A stretch of 64,000 bases of DNA from Narthecium ossifragum. Taxonomy: Eukaryota; Streptophyta; Magnoliopsida; Dioscoreales; Nartheciaceae. The position numbers and the translations under genes were made by a program. The stretch's first letter is position 1. Every line of letters begins with the position of its first letter. Location of the stretch: NCBI GenBank assembly GCA_963920575.1, contig OY986974.1, forward strand, positions 22,551,042 through 22,615,041, read 5' to 3'. Below are positions 20,244-33,105 of the stretch, in pieces. The notes under the pieces were generated by a model. The model did no database searches, had not been told where the DNA came from, and was given only the letters and a program-made list of their open reading frames with translations.

Positions 20244-22130
20244 GCATGATCATCCCCTTTCCGTTTCGGGGCTACAACCAAAAGCAAACTTCAAAACCAG
20301 GAACAGAGGATGTACGGAGAAAAAACAAACCAAGTTAAAGCTCGAGGGTAAAAAACCAACCATTAGGAGCTTTACCCCTGTCATCCTTAGATAAGGGAGG
20401 TTCATCATCCTCACTGTCGTCACCAGGGCGATCACCATCTCGAGGTCCTGATGTAAAATGTTCAGAAAAAAATTAACAAAAAAGATCCACACATAGCTAA
20501 AATAAGAGCATAAAGTAAAACACTCACTGCGAAGTCCAGGACTCGAATACAGTGCTACCAGAGCAGGTGACAGCTTGTTGACTGAGGTTTCAATACGGCG
20601 TTGTATGGGTCCCCACCATTGTATGAAAATCTCAGAGCAACGAGGCATACGGTCAGCATCATCAGGAAATCTAGTTTCCGACACGGCCAAGAGGAAACGT
20701 CGATGGGCTTCCGCAGCGTCGGCTTCCGAAACTTTGCGTCGCTCAGACATCCGACGTTGGTGGCTGAAAAATGGCACGGGTAAGAGTTGGATAAGTCCAA
20801 ACTGACGGGCGAATAAGGCAGGAGAATACGGCTCGAGGAATAAGTCAGTGTCCAATACGACCAAATCTCGAGGAATGCATACATCCCTCCAAAAATCTGA
20901 TTGGGGAAGAATCTCCCTAAATATGTCCGTGCATTGAAAACCAGGAAGATCCCACGCCATCCATCTGCGCCGAGGATCGGAAGTCGACACTCCTCGGAAG
21001 ACAACGGCAAAAGACAGAGTTGGAGGCTGAGCCCGAAGGGCAAGTGAACGGCCTAGGAACCCATGAGTAGGGCGAAGGGACAAAAAGTTTTTTCCCTCGG
21101 CTTTCAAACTTGTTTGATTCGGGAAATAGGCGTGGGGTCAGAGCTGTACTAACCACATAGGGCCAGAGTACCCTCTCTTGAAACGGCGCCGAAACGCTTC
21201 CCCCAAACACCGATAGGCCAAACCAAGAAGGAGAGAAGCGAATGCTACCGGTTGATCGGAGGTGGCGAGGTGTTCTGCCAATGGCAACCAAGATTTGGTG
21301 ATCTTGGTAGAACGATTGCAACTGATGAACCTATTCAACCAGTAGTTGAAAAAGGCAATCAGCTCACGGCGTGTTACCGAACCCGATGTTTGTTTCTCGT
21401 CCCTGCAATATTGGGAGTAGGCGGTGCAGGCATCGGGATAGTCGGGAGAAGGGGAAGCCACTCCTCTAGAAGATTTCTTTTTACAAAATCTAGAACAATC
21501 CTCGCCAAAAACAGGGGTATTCGTCAGGAAAAAGACATCTGCTAGAGACAGGGACATCGGACCGTCCGGGAGCAAGAAGCAATTATAGTCCACGCTCCAA
21601 AAGCAAAGGAGCGATAACAAAAGCGGACCATTAGCAGGTTGACAAGGGAGACCAATAAGGGCTTCGAGATGCATCAATTTAATTTGACGCTGCCCGATTG
21701 AGTCTGCTTTCACCCTTTCAATCCATTCATCAAAATCTTTATCGGGGGCGGGCCATCCTTTCTGGATTCTCCCGTGGACCCATTGATCGAACGAAGGAGG
21801 AGGGCTCGGCAAGCATGCCAAGGGAGAACTCGTAGTTGAAGGGAAAAAAGTGCGCAGTTTGTCGAAGATATCAGTTTTGGAGGAAGGGATAGTAATCGCC
21901 GGACCCAATCCATACCTCTTCCAGTCGCCGAAGTCTTCTTGCTCAAAGAAAATCCGAGGGATTAAAACAGCATCTTTTTCTTTCTCCAAGTAGGAGTCGA
22001 AAGACTTCGCAGAAGGGCGCAAAAAATCCAAACATGATGTCGTTTGATCGCCAGAAGCGGAAGATGAGATACTCCCTGAGCCTGGCATTATGGCGCACTT
22101 GAGCTTAGGAAACATAGGTGAAGGGTTCAC
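18497..22130 (-). pseudogene. Plant mobile domain (PMD, aminotransferase-like) protein, one nonsense codon
   Basis: Three exons can be read: 22130-20528, 20447-20361 and 20271-18497, with GT-AG introns of 80 and 89 bp that keep frame. Exon 1 holds a PMD: HLEALIGLPCQPANGPLLL, FWSVDYNCFLLPDGPMSLSL, ADVFFLTNTPVFGED, then SWLPLAEHL and ASLLLGLAYRCLGEA. Exon 3 has about a dozen Asp, a long Ser/Pro/Glu-rich spacer and a coiled-coil C-terminus (about residues 440-570 of that exon). TGA at 21138-21140 falls where the family has Trp (VQL-stop-PHAYFP). PMD proteins act in silencing or are carried by transposons. The start could be Met at 22088. Without the stop it would be about 1150 residues. Confidence 0.72.
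20200..20246. repeat. (CAT)n / (GAT)n microsatellite encoding an Asp tract
   Basis: A run of CATs (minus strand GAT) encodes about twelve consecutive Asp residues just after the intron 2 acceptor of the PMD gene, ending in DEDDKQ. Such codon repeats are prone to length change. Confidence 0.9.
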
Positions 22131-23360
22131 TGAGAGAGAAAGATGCTCGAGGAGAAGAAACGATGAACCCGGATCAAAACCCTAGAGCGCCGAATACCAT
22201 CAAATGCTTTTTCGCCCCGGGCGTCGTTTCAATTGTGTTACCGAGGAAAAACCACTCGAATGATACTGTGGACCGTCACCCTCGGAAACGCCACGTGGCG
22301 CCCATCAGACGGAAATTTTTTTATCGTAGATATGATGTCGTACGGGTGCTACAGACGATCAGATGGGTAGCTCCTTGGAAGCAGAGAAGTCGACCAGTCA
22401 GGAGGTGCGCGCATTAAATGCTCCTCGACAATCAGGCTCGAGAAATCATCATCACGCCGCCTTCATCATTGCAAGTAAACGAGGCAATAAAGAGTGTATA
22501 TATATAGGGCAATTCTCCGGATAGAACCGGTTCGCTGGGCTTATCCAGCGAACTCGGTTCCCGACCGTCCGATCCCATCGGACAGTCATGAAGTATTTCA
22601 GCCCACTTAACCCCCCTCCCGACCTCCCCTATCCACTCGAGCCCGAGCCCCTCTCTCGCGTGCCCGTGAACTAGACGTCGCCACCGCCGCCCTCGCGCCG
22701 GCCTCCCTCTCCATCGCCCCGGCCTCCCTCTCCCTTGAGCCGGCCTCCCTCGCACCGCCACGGTTTGTCTTTTCCCTTCTTCTCAATCTCTCTTTCATCT
22801 CCGTCACCACCTCCCCCAAGCTTATTCGCCATCGCCCCAACCGCCCAGCCCCGTACGGCCTCGTAGCTCCTACCAGAGTCGCTCCAGCGGTGTGAACCCC
22901 AAAACCCATCGCAGCCCCATCCAGCCTCACGGTGGATGTTTCACTTAGCAAGTTCAAGGTGAAAGTTCTTCCAATCGTCAATGTTGCTTCAAAATGGTAC
23001 TTCTCTTTGTTCAGTGATGACTTGTAGTATCTTATCAGTTTTCAATTTTTGCACAATATATGTTGTTGCTGATGCTTGCACTCCTGAATTTTAGTGGTTT
23101 CACAACTTGAAATTATTCGAAGCTCTCCCATCTTCATGAGAAGAACAAGCCAAATGGTAATTTACAAGTTCAAAGGATACTCATTGTATTCTTTATTCCT
23201 TTCTCCATTAATCTTCCTCTTTTTGTACGTTAACGGTTTAATTTCATGTCTTTTTTTTTAATCCAACAGATTCTAATTTTTTCTTGCATTTCATGTTTTC
23301 TTATCGGCTTCGGCTGCGGCTGAATTCCCTCATCACCCTCATCGAGGTTTGTTTAACTCC
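22131..23360. other. Upstream/intergenic stretch, no gene recognised
   Basis: It contains the PMD gene upstream region with a CACGTG core (22291-22296), a TATATATA run at 22497, and a TIR-like segment at about 22505-22595 (GGGCAATTCTCCGGAT, CGACCGTCCGATCCCATC) that resembles MULE ends, but no partner was found. The open frames at 22432-22981 are GC-rich shadows. Confidence 0.35.
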
Positions 23361-23364
23361 TGGC

Positions 23365-23476
23365 AGCTCGTGATGAACACTCAGGCAGAGATCCAGCGGG
23401 CCTTTGAGGACTACCAATTGCGCAAGTATGGCTTTGAGAAGGCCAAACAGTTGAAGCCTCAACCACATATGCAGTG
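23365..23476 (+). pseudogene. Possible pirin C-terminal exon fragment
   Basis: The plus-strand frame reads LVMNTQAEIQRAFEDYQ then LRKYGFEKAK and a stop (TGA). Plant pirin-like proteins end in a closely similar VMNTxxEI...GFEKAK block. No other pirin exon or the cupin metal-binding histidines were found nearby, so it is at best a fragment. Confidence 0.45.
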
Positions 23477-24540
23477 AGAATTAGTATCCAATGTCAATAT
23501 CAAAGTGATATTATGAGTTTTGAGTTTACACTCAATTTAAAGGTTCAAGAAGATTGTAGGCTGCTTGTGAATGGAAAAGGTGGAGATACTATTTGTACAA
23601 AGTGGCATAACATGTTATGTTGGATTGTTTGTTTAATCTCTTTCAAAGAGATTCTTTTGTATCAATAATCTTGAAGATACAAGTTTCATGTGGATGGCTA
23701 TTTATTTTTATTGGATTTATTGATGTTAGTGATCTTGGTTGTCATGGTGGTGGGTCATTAGGCAGTTGAGTTGGCTCTGAATCATTTGTGCACTTTTTAG
23801 TAGCATTTGTAATTCTTTTGGTGGGACAGTAGTGAGGGTAATCTAATGCAGAAGCATCTAAGCACATTTATGGCAAACATGGTATATATCTATTACTGAT
23901 TCTACTGAATCAATGTGGCATCAGTGATAGTGGGCATGTGCCCAATTGAAGACTGATGATTTCTACCTGTATGTATGGATGATGAATAATTGACCATATC
24001 TGTGTTGTACCCGAGGTATGGAACTTACCGTCATAGTGGACTGCGACTCGAAGTCTAAAAAGGAGAGATGGGTTAGAGAGGAGCCCCCCGAGAAAATCAA
24101 GACTTTTCTACTATCAGTGTTCCTTAGGCGTACCTACTGTAACTTTCCTTTTCCTCGTTGTAGAAGATTTTCCTTGTGCGCAGATGTAGAAGCTATCATT
24201 GGACTTTGTAGCTTTTCTTCAATGGAAATACGTATATAGCTTAAATTATTTTTCATGTCTCTAGATCTCAGTAGTTATTTCAACCTAGTTACTGTTTACT
24301 CTGTAGGCGTATTGACTTTTTATTAGGAGTAGTTTCATTCAATTTGAAAGTAGAATCGCAAAGTAAAGAAGATCACAAAAAGACTCATCGGTAATTAGAC
24401 TTAAGTTTACACAAAGTCATCTTGATTGAGGCAAGGCGTAACCCATACCCCTTCTGAAAATCCCTGTGCGACGGTTGGCACAGCTCACGTGCCTACCGAC
24501 CACGTATCCTTCACGGGTACAGTTTTTGAGCAACAGGAAT
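23477..24540. other. AT-rich intergenic stretch, no gene seen
   Basis: Nothing coding is supported. The first ~150 bp could be a 3' UTR of the pirin-like fragment. Confidence 0.4.
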
Positions 24541-24634
24541 CCTTACTTATGCGGGGCATCACGAGTGGGGAGGGAGCGAGAGAGTGCGGCGGACAGCGAT
24601 GGAGGGAGAAAGCGAAGCTGGGCGAGAGAGTAAG
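24541..24634 (+). repeat. GA-rich dispersed repeat, left half of the Athila insertion site
   Basis: The sequence from CCTTACTTATGCG to GGGCGAGAGAGTAAG continues, after the Athila element, at 34743. The same repeat uninterrupted occurs at 46080-46275. Its GAGAGCGATGGAGGGAGAA core recurs, often inverted, between 34.7 and 46.3 kb. Confidence 0.8.
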
Positions 24635-26283
24635 TGATGAGTGCATGAAAGTGCACTCTGAACAACTTTAAAACCATCTCAATTGGTAGATTATTATACT
24701 TAATCAGCATCTTTATTACTATTTTTATATCTATATGTTGCTTCACATGGTTGTTTGGAAAATGCAGGAAATTGGGGTTAAAAGAAGCTGAAAAGAATAT
24801 ATAGATCAACTTCAAAAATTAATCTGTACCTGCTCATGAAGAATCAGATGATGTACCATATATGATTGGAAAGCTCTTGAAGTCTAGATTCTGGAGAATT
24901 TTACGGTTTGTGATTCCGAGTTTTCGAGAGGAAGTTACAATATTTTTCGTACCAGTGCGCATTGCTGAGTGAATAGTGACGGTCGACCGTCGCATCATCC
25001 GCGGCATCGACCGTCGCTCCCGAAAATCATCACGGTCGACCGTGAGACCTTCACGGTCGACCGTCAAACCCTCAGGATCGACCGTGGAGCTCAAAAATCC
25101 TCAAGATCGACTATAAGATGCCACGGTCGACCGTGGCATCGACCGTGGCATCGACCGTCAGCCTCTGTCAAGGGAAATACTTCACAGGGTCGATGCGAAG
25201 ATCGACCGTCGCTCTTTCGAATTATTATGAACAGTTGCCGGTCGACCGTCAGGGTCTCACGGTCGACCGCCAGATCAGCCAGGGGCGTATAACGGGTTTA
25301 AACTTAACCCGAGTTTGCTAATTCTTGGACCCTATAAATAGGAAACTTAGGGTTACTCAAAGGGGACTTCTTGGACGTTTTTGGAGGCTCTTTTCTGGGT
25401 GTTTCTCAAGGGAAGAAGATGAAGGAATCTCCATCCATGGCCGAGTAATCCACGGGCATGGCGGACGGATGATCTAGCGAGGATTAGGGTTTCTTCTCCA
25501 ACGATGGTTCATGTTTTTAATCTTTATTGTTAAACTCTTCTTATGTATTGGATCTTCACAGATTGCTTTGTGGTTAAACATTATTATAAATCCAGTCATG
25601 CTTCTTTTATGATATTGTGATCCCATAGTTATCTCCTTTGATTCTCCTACCGAGTCTCGTGAGACCTTTGCTATGCATTGCCCGTAGTGACAGCTGGTAT
25701 TGTATATTCTTAGGGATCTGGTTAGATAAGGTTGGGGCTCTATACCGAGAGATCTTTGCTATTCATTGCCGATTGTGAGAGTTGGTATTGTGTATTCTTA
25801 GAGATCCGATTAGAGTTAGGGCTTTGTCCCGATGAACTTTTGCTGCGCGTTGCCTGTAGTGACAGCCGGTATCGTGTATTCTTAGGTTTGGTTGGATGAA
25901 GTTAGGACTATAAAAAGGAAGAACCAATCATAGGAAGAGACATTTATATTTTATCAGATTCATAATTCTATATCTTCCGGTTAAGGCGATTGGGATGTGA
26001 ATCCCTTAACTGAGTATTATATGAACCATTGAGAAGAGAAGAACCTTAATCCGAGTGAAGTGATTCTTGAAGCCTAGCCTTATTCAAATCCTGATTTCTT
26101 TGTTACCTTTATCTTACCATTACATCTTCGATCTATTTTCTTAACTTTCATCGCTCTTGATTGTTTTCAACTCATTGTTATCTGTGTTTCTGGATCTTTC
26201 CTGCTTGTCTCTCTGTGGGATTCGACCTCTCTTATGCTGTACTGCACCGCGACCGCTGTGCGTGACACATTTGAGCGACATCA
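24635..26283 (+). repeat. Athila 5' LTR (1649 bp)
   Basis: It carries the GGTCGACC palindrome array (24978-25270), a TATA box TATAAATA at 25333-25340 and transcribed sequence down to GCGACATCA. It is 12 bp longer than the 3' LTR because of one extra TGGCATCGACCG unit at about 25136-25150. Confidence 0.93.
24978..25270. repeat. TCGA-core palindrome array in the Athila LTR
   Basis: Perfect palindromes include GACGGTCGACCGTC (24978-24991), CACGGTCGACCGTG (25031-25044) and CCACGGTCGACCGTGG (25121-25136), with many half sites ATCGACCGTC. A 26-bp module (25185-25210) of the CGGTCGATC-N4-GATCGACCG type is also present. Distances between successive TCGA centres are 24, 29, 21, 21, 29, 20, 12, 12, 39, 12, 40 and 21 bp. 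The 3' LTR has the same array at about 33449-33729. Confidence 0.85.
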
Positions 26284-26287
26284 AAAA

Positions 26288-26301
26288 TTGGCGCCGTTGC
26301 C
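26288..26301 (+). other. Athila primer-binding site
   Basis: TTGGCGCCGTTGCC, then GGGGA, follows the LTR end by four bases. This is the standard Athila primer site. Confidence 0.85.
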
Positions 26302-26466
26302 GGGGAGACGGTTCAGAAAAGCGCCAGAATCAGATTACAGTGATTGTAGACACCGAAAGTGGTAACTTCGTTCATTTTCTTTAGTCTTTATTTCTTTATT
26401 TCTTTATTTTGGTTTTGATTTTTTTTTAGTTGGTTTGCATCTTTTGGATCGTGTGTTTGCTGGTGT

Positions 26467-29400
26467 ATGCCTCGGTATAGAGACGAACTAGGCAGATTTG
26501 CTAGACGCCCCGAGGGTGATTCTGAAACTTCTGATAGTGAGACATATATTGCTGATCTTTTTGACGCACAGTCACAAACCTCACATCATACTTTCATTAT
26601 GGCTGAGCACGAGGAACAACAAGCTCCTAAGAGTTTGCAAGAATATTTGCATCCAACACGCACTGCTACACCTTCATGCATCATGTTTCCACCTAATGCA
26701 GCACATGTTGAATTTAAACCTGGCATGATTCAGTTGCTTCCTACCTTTCATGGGTTGGAAAATGAAAATCCATATGTGCATATTAGGGAGTTTGAGGAAG
26801 TAGTAGCGACCTTCCATGGCCAACCAGGTGCACTAGATATGATCCGACTTAAGTTCTTTCCCTTCTCACTGAAGGATAGAGCAAAGAGTTGATTATATTC
26901 CTTGAGGCCACAATCTATAAGATCTTGGGCTGAAATGACACCGATATTTCTCACCAAGTATTTCCCACAACACAAAACCAACGCACTTAAGAGACATATT
27001 GCGACCTTCACACAGAAGGATAGTGAAACTTTGTATCAGGCGTGGGAACGATTTAAAGACATGTTGAATTTATGTCCCCATCATGGATATGAAAGTTGGC
27101 GTCTTGTTAGTTATTTCTATGATGGTTTAACTATTAGAGAACGTCAATTTGTTGAGATGATGTGCAATGGTGAATTTTTGCAAAAAGATCCTGATGCAGC
27201 AATTGAATACTTGACTGAGCTTGCTGAGAAAGCTCATTCATGGACTGGACCGAATGCAACAGAAAGTACAAACAGGGCCAGACCACCACCGCAACAACCA
27301 GGTGGAGGAATTTATCAGCTGCGGGAGGAGGATGCACTCAAGGCTAAAGTGGAGAGTCTAACAAGTGAGCTGGAGCTATTAAAGACCAAAGATATGAAGG
27401 CAGCCCGGACCTCTCCATACAATGAACCTACAAGGCCGGCTGGTTCGTGTGCAATCTGCCAAGGCGTGGACCACCAGACTGAAGATTGCCCCACCTATGC
27501 TGAGATGAGAGGTGGGTACGACGAGCATTGCAACGCTGTAGGCGGATTCAGGAGGCCATACACTCCCTATTCAGAGACGTATAATCCAGGATGGCGAGAG
27601 CATCCGAACTTCAGCTGGAAGTCGAACGCTCCACAGAGCAACGAGCATCATCAACCGCCACCTAATAAGCCTTTTTCTAACCCTCCTTATAATACATCTG
27701 GTTTTCCTAGGCCTACATTTAATGATAATTTACAGGAACTGAAATCTATGATTGTGCAGGAATCTAAGGAAAGTAAGGAGGATATTCAAGAGATCAAGAG
27801 CCAGATCACAAAGTTGATCAACTCTTTGAGCGTGCATGAACGAGGGAAGTTCCCAGCTCAACCTCAACAAACGCAGGTATCTAGTGTTGAGCAAAATAAT
27901 GTGAAGGAGATGAATGCCATAACTACAAGAAGCGGGAAGACAACAAAAAGCCCTTCCCAAGAGGCCACCGAATCTCCTATTGCTATTGAAGAAGAGGACC
28001 GAATTGAGGAGGACCATGTAGAGACCGATCATTCAGATGGCCCTACACCAGGTGACTTTCATGTACGTGTCCCTTTCCCTCAGGCATTGAAATCCACTAA
28101 ATTTACTATGGAGCCCAACAGCGAGATTTTGGAGCATCTTCGGCAGGTTAAGGTAAACCTTCCTCTTTTGCATGTTATTAAGCAAATTCCTACATATGCT
28201 AAAGTGATTAAAGATTTATGCACTATGAAGAGACGACATCATGTAAAGAAAACTGCATTTTTAACAGACCAGGTTAGTGCACTTCTTCAGCATAGGATTC
28301 CTCCTAAATATAAGGATCCTGGCTGTCCTACTGTGTCTTGTTTCATTGGAGAGCATGAAGTAGGACAAGCTTTATTAGATCTTGGTGCAAGTGTCAATTT
28401 AATGCCATATTCTGTTTACTTGCAACTTGGTTTGGGACAGATTAAGTCGACATCTGTGATTTTGCAATTGGCAGATAGATCCACGAAAACTCCACGAGGA
28501 GTAGTTGAGGATGTGCTTGTTCAAATAGATAAATTTTATTATCCTGTTGATTTCTTAGTCTTGGATACTCAGGCTATAGTAACTGCTGATTCTAGGATTC
28601 CCATTATCTTAGGTAGACCGTTTCTTGCTATTGCTAATGCTATAATTAATTGCAGGAATGGCTTAATGAAGTTAACTTTTGGGAATATGACTTTAGAAAT
28701 CAATGTTTTTAATGTTGCTAAGCAGCCTGATGAGGAAGATGAATGCCAGCAGACTTACCAGATTGATCTGCTCACTGAAGAGGAGTTTGCTACATCTGAA
28801 ATTAATTCTCTTGAATTAGATTTGGATGAAAATGTTGATGTTGATGGTATGTGTAAAAATTTGGAACATTGTTCTTTTGCAGGTCCATGGACTCCAAAGT
28901 TTGAAGAACTGCCAGAAAGAGGACAGCCACCAACACCATCATCAATAGAGTCGCCCAAACTGGACCTGAAGCCGCTACCTCAAGGTTTAAAGCACGCCTA
29001 TCTTGGTCCAGGTGATACATACCCAGTGATTATTTCTTCAGCATTAACTGCAGAGCAAGGTGAGCAATTACTTAGCATTTTGAATGAGCATAAATCAGCT
29101 ATTGGATGGAGTATAGCAGATCTGAAAGGTATTAGTCCCTTGATATGTTCCCATATGATTAATCTTGAACAAGGGGTTGTACCTCGCAGGGATCCTCAGC
29201 GTAGGTTGAACCCTACAATGAAAGAGGTAGTAAAAACTGAAGTGTTGAAATTATTAGATGCAGGGATTATCTACCCCATTGCTGATAGCAAATGGGTGAG
29301 TCCTACACAGGTTGTGCCTAAAAAATCTGGTGTCACTGTTGTTAAGAATGAAAGCGGAGACTTTGTCCCCACTAAATTAGTGACAGGATGGCGTATGTGC

Positions 29401-31860
29401 ATAGATTATAGAAAATTGAATGCTGCCACCCGTAAGGATCATTTTCCACTGCCTTTTCTAGATCAGATTTTAGAGAGAGTAGCTGGACATCCTTTTTATT
29501 GTTTTCTCGACGGTTATTCTGGATATTATCAGATTGAGATTGCTTTAGAGGATCAGGAAAAAACTACTTTTACATGTCCTTTTGGTACTTATGCTTTCCG
29601 TAGAATGCCATTTGGATTGTGTAATGCTCCTGCTACTTTTCAACGTTGCATGATGAGTATGTTTGCTGATATGATCGAGGAATGTATGGAAGTATATATG
29701 GATGACTTGACTGTATTTGGTAATACTTTTGATGCATGCTTGCAAAACTTAAAGAGAGTCTTGAGCAGGTGTGAGGAGAAGAACATTGTGCTTAATTGGG
29801 AAAAGTGTCACTTCATGGTGCCCTCAGGCATTGTGTTGGGCCATATTGTCTCTTCCAAAGGCATTGAGGTAGATCGATCAAAAATTGATCTCATCTCAAA
29901 TCTTCCTGTGCCAAAGACCGTTAAAGATGTTAGATTCTTTCTAGGGCATGCTGGTTTTTACAGGAGATTCATTCAAAATTTTTCTGCCATTGCTCGTCCT
30001 TTATGTAATCTGTTGATAAAGGATACCCCTTTTGAGTGGACTATTGATTGTCAGAAGGCTTTTCAAGCCTTGATTGATAAATTGACTTCCGCACCTATTG
30101 TGCAACCACCCGATTGGAGCCTTCCTTTTGAATTGATGTGTGATGCAAGTGATTTTGCTGTGGGAGCTGTTTTAGGACAGCGAAAAGATGGTAAACCTCA
30201 TGTTATTCATTATGCTAGCCGAACCTTGAATAATGCACAGATGAATTATTCTACCACTGAGAAAGAACTATTGGCTATAGTCTTTGCATTAGACAAGTTT
30301 CGTGCTTATTTGATTGGTTCTCCCATTACTATTTTCACTGATCATGCCGCACTTAAGTACCTTCTCACCAAGAAGGATGCTAAAGCGCGCCTAATTCGTT
30401 GGATATTAATCTTACAGGAATTTGATATCTCCATCAAAGATAAAAAGGGCGTGGAGAACGTTGTTGCTGATCACCTATCAAGGCTGATGGTGGAAGTAGC
30501 GGAAGATGAGCCACCAATCATGGATGACTTCCCTGATGAGCAACTCTTTTCAGTTGCAAGACTGCCCTGGTATGCGCACATTGTTAACTACTTAGCGACA
30601 TGTGAGATCCCTTCATTTTGGAGTGCGCAGGATAAGCGTAGATTCTTTGTTGAGGTAAAGAAATTTTATTGAGATGATCCTTGTCTGTTTAAGTATTGTC
30701 CTGACCAGATTATGCGCAGGTGTGTCCCTGATTATGAAATCGAAAGCATCATTACATTCTGTCACTCTCATACATGTGGAGGCCATTTTTCGATGAAAAA
30801 GACTGCTGCTAAAATTCTTCAATGTGGTTTTTACTGGCCTACTATGTTTCGTGACGTTAATATTTTCTGTAAATCCTGTGATAGATGCCTAACACTAGGA
30901 GCTTTATCTAGGAGACATATGATGCCTTTGAACCCAATTCAAGCTGTCGATATTTTTGATTGTTGGGGTATAGACTTTATGGGACCCTTCCCTTCTTCTT
31001 TTGGCTATTTATATATATTGTTGGCTGTGGAATACGTGTCTAAGTGGGTGGAGGCTATTGCATGTAGGAATAATGATCATTCCACTGTCATCAAGTTTCT
31101 TAAAGAGCATGTTTTGTCTAGATTTGGTACTCCTAGGGTCATTATTAGTGACCAAGGATCCCATTTTTGTAACCGCTCTTTTGAGGCTTTGATGCGTAGG
31201 TATGGAGTGACACATAAGATTTCCACTGCTTATCATCCACAGACGAATGGCCAAGCTGAATTAGCCAATAGAGAGATAAAGCAAATCCTGGAGAAGACAG
31301 TGAGCCCCAACCGAAAGGACTGGTCCTTGAGGCTATCAGACGCGTTGTGGGCATATCGCACTGCCTACAAGACTACCCTGGGGATATCGCCGTTTCGCCT
31401 TGTTTATGGAAAACCATGTCATCTTCCAGTTGAATTAGAACATAAGGCATATTGGGCTATTAAGTCACTAAATCTTACTTTGGATGCTGCAGGTCAGGAA
31501 CGAAAACTCCAGCTGTCTGAGCTAGAGGAACTCAGGAACGATGCTTATGAAAGTTCTAGGATTTTCAAGGCAAAGACAAAGGCCTACCATGACAAGCAGA
31601 TCTTACGGAAGACGTTTCAAGTAGGACAGCAAGCTTATCTGTATGACGCACGACTGCATCTTCATCCTGGGAAGCTGAGATCACGCTGGACAGGCCCCTT
31701 CACCATTAGCAGAATATTTGAGAATGGGGCTGTGGAAGTTGAAGACCCAAAGGATGGGAGATTATTTACGGTTAATGGACAGCGTTTGAAACAGATTCCA
31801 GAGAAAGCGGACCCTGAGGAGCACACTGTTTCTCTCGTAGACCCTGTCTACGAGGGATGA
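26467..31860 (+). pseudogene. Athila gag-pol polyprotein with two in-frame TGA codons
   Basis: A single frame from MPRYRDELGRF to the stop at 31858-31860, interrupted only by TGA at 26890-26892 and 30670-30672. Both fall where the family has Trp (AKS-stop-LYSL; KKFY-stop-DDPCL). Domains in order: Gag capsid (GMIQLLPTFHGLENENPYVH); zinc knuckle CAICQGVDHQTEDC (~27447-27490); protease with LLDLGASVNLMPYSVY (~28375); RT with YMDD (~29695); RNase H (FELMCDASDFAVGAVL); integrase HHCC (HTCGGHF...CDRC) and DDE core ([29 protein letters not shown]). All catalytic motifs remain. It is a recently disabled copy. Confidence 0.92.
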
Positions 31861-33105
31861 TCTTTCTCCTATCTATCATTTCCCTTTTTGATTAGGATAG
31901 TTTGTTTTAGTTTGTTTGCTTTTGTTTTCATTTGTTTTTGTTTGCTCTCTTATTTCTTAGGATGTTGGACCACCGTTTGCCTTGCTTGAGGAAATCGACC
32001 ACTATTCTGGAGATGAGAAATTCGGCCACCATGAGGAGCCTTGAGGAGATATTCACTTATTCTATGAGGTGGCCTCGCTCCTATTTCAATTTCCTATTCT
32101 TATTTATGCTATATATGAAAATTCAGCCAACACCCTTCTGCTTATTTACATGATTAGCACACATTGAGGACAATGTGAATTTCAGGTTGGGGGGTGTAGG
32201 CATGCATGACCTTATGCATGCTACCTTATTGAGTTTAATAGTGTTGAATTGATTATGTTACTAGAAATTGTACATGAGCTGAAATTTTTATGCTTATTAT
32301 GCATGCTGATTTCATATGGATTGACCAATACATTGATTGTATGCGTGATAATCTGAAAGTATAACATCATGTGATCCACACACGAACACTTTATGTGCAG
32401 TGGTAATTATACTCACTAGAGGAATGAGCATGCTATTGTCAATCTAGACCATGATTTCAGCATTAGCTAGTGTTGAGTATTGCATGCAGAGAAAAAAAAA
32501 GAGAGAAAAAGTTCTGGAGCTTGTTCAAGATGTGCCTAAACAACTATTAAGTGATCTACTGAGTAACCGGGTGTTCTTGCCTCAGAAAGCAGGGAGCTCG
32601 CGTAAAAAGGTAGAGCCACTTAGAGCTATAAAAAAAAAAAACTATTAAGTGTTTTGCTAAGTAACCGGGTATCTGCGCCTCAAGAAGCGGAGAGTGCTCG
32701 CGTAAAAAGGCAAAGTGTCTGATAGTTGAAAAGAAAAAAAAAAGAGAAAGAAAGAGCATGCTATACTTAAAGTGCGAGGGTTGGATGATTGGTCATGAAG
32801 ATAGTAGTGTGTTTGGACTAATGGTGGGTAGAAGTTGCTTCTGTACGTAACACTTATTTGTCACATCACATGTATTATTCTGGATGGTGATTAGCATGTT
32901 TTGATGTGTAGAAGTTGATTTCATGTGTTGGTAGTATGTGTATGAGTATAAGAAGTTTCCATGCTCTGTACTGCATAAAACACTATCGACTTGATAAGGT
33001 AGAATTTTTATCATGCATGTCTACATCCTTGAACCGTTAGTGTGCTTAATTATATTTTATGCGCTTTGAATTGCTAGAGACTAGCAATAAGCTGGTTGGG
33101 GGGTG
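31861..33105 (+). other. Athila 3' non-coding region with two polypurine tracts
   Basis: No env-like frame is present. TTGGGGGGTGT occurs at about 32187 and again at 33095 directly before the 3' LTR (TGATGAG at 33106), so an internal and a terminal purine tract can be seen. A ~73-bp unit (TATTAAGTG, AGTAACCGGGT, GCTCGCGTAAAAAGG) is tandemly duplicated at about 32544-32611 and 32642-32711. Confidence 0.7.

Noticed and set aside
20250..20520. Extension of the PMD exon 1 frame to 20250
   Set aside because: After LYSSPGLR the frame enters an AT-rich Phe-rich stretch with a good GT donor. The GT-AG junctions restore an acidic, family-like sequence that continues in exon 3.
22432..22981. Arg/Gly/Glu-rich minus-strand frames
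   Set aside because: They are opposite a CT-rich stretch and lack any recognised domain.
31861..33105. Env-like gene after Athila integrase
   Set aside because: Some Athila elements carry one, but this interval has only short frames, no signal peptide or membrane segment, and the tandem duplication of non-coding text.
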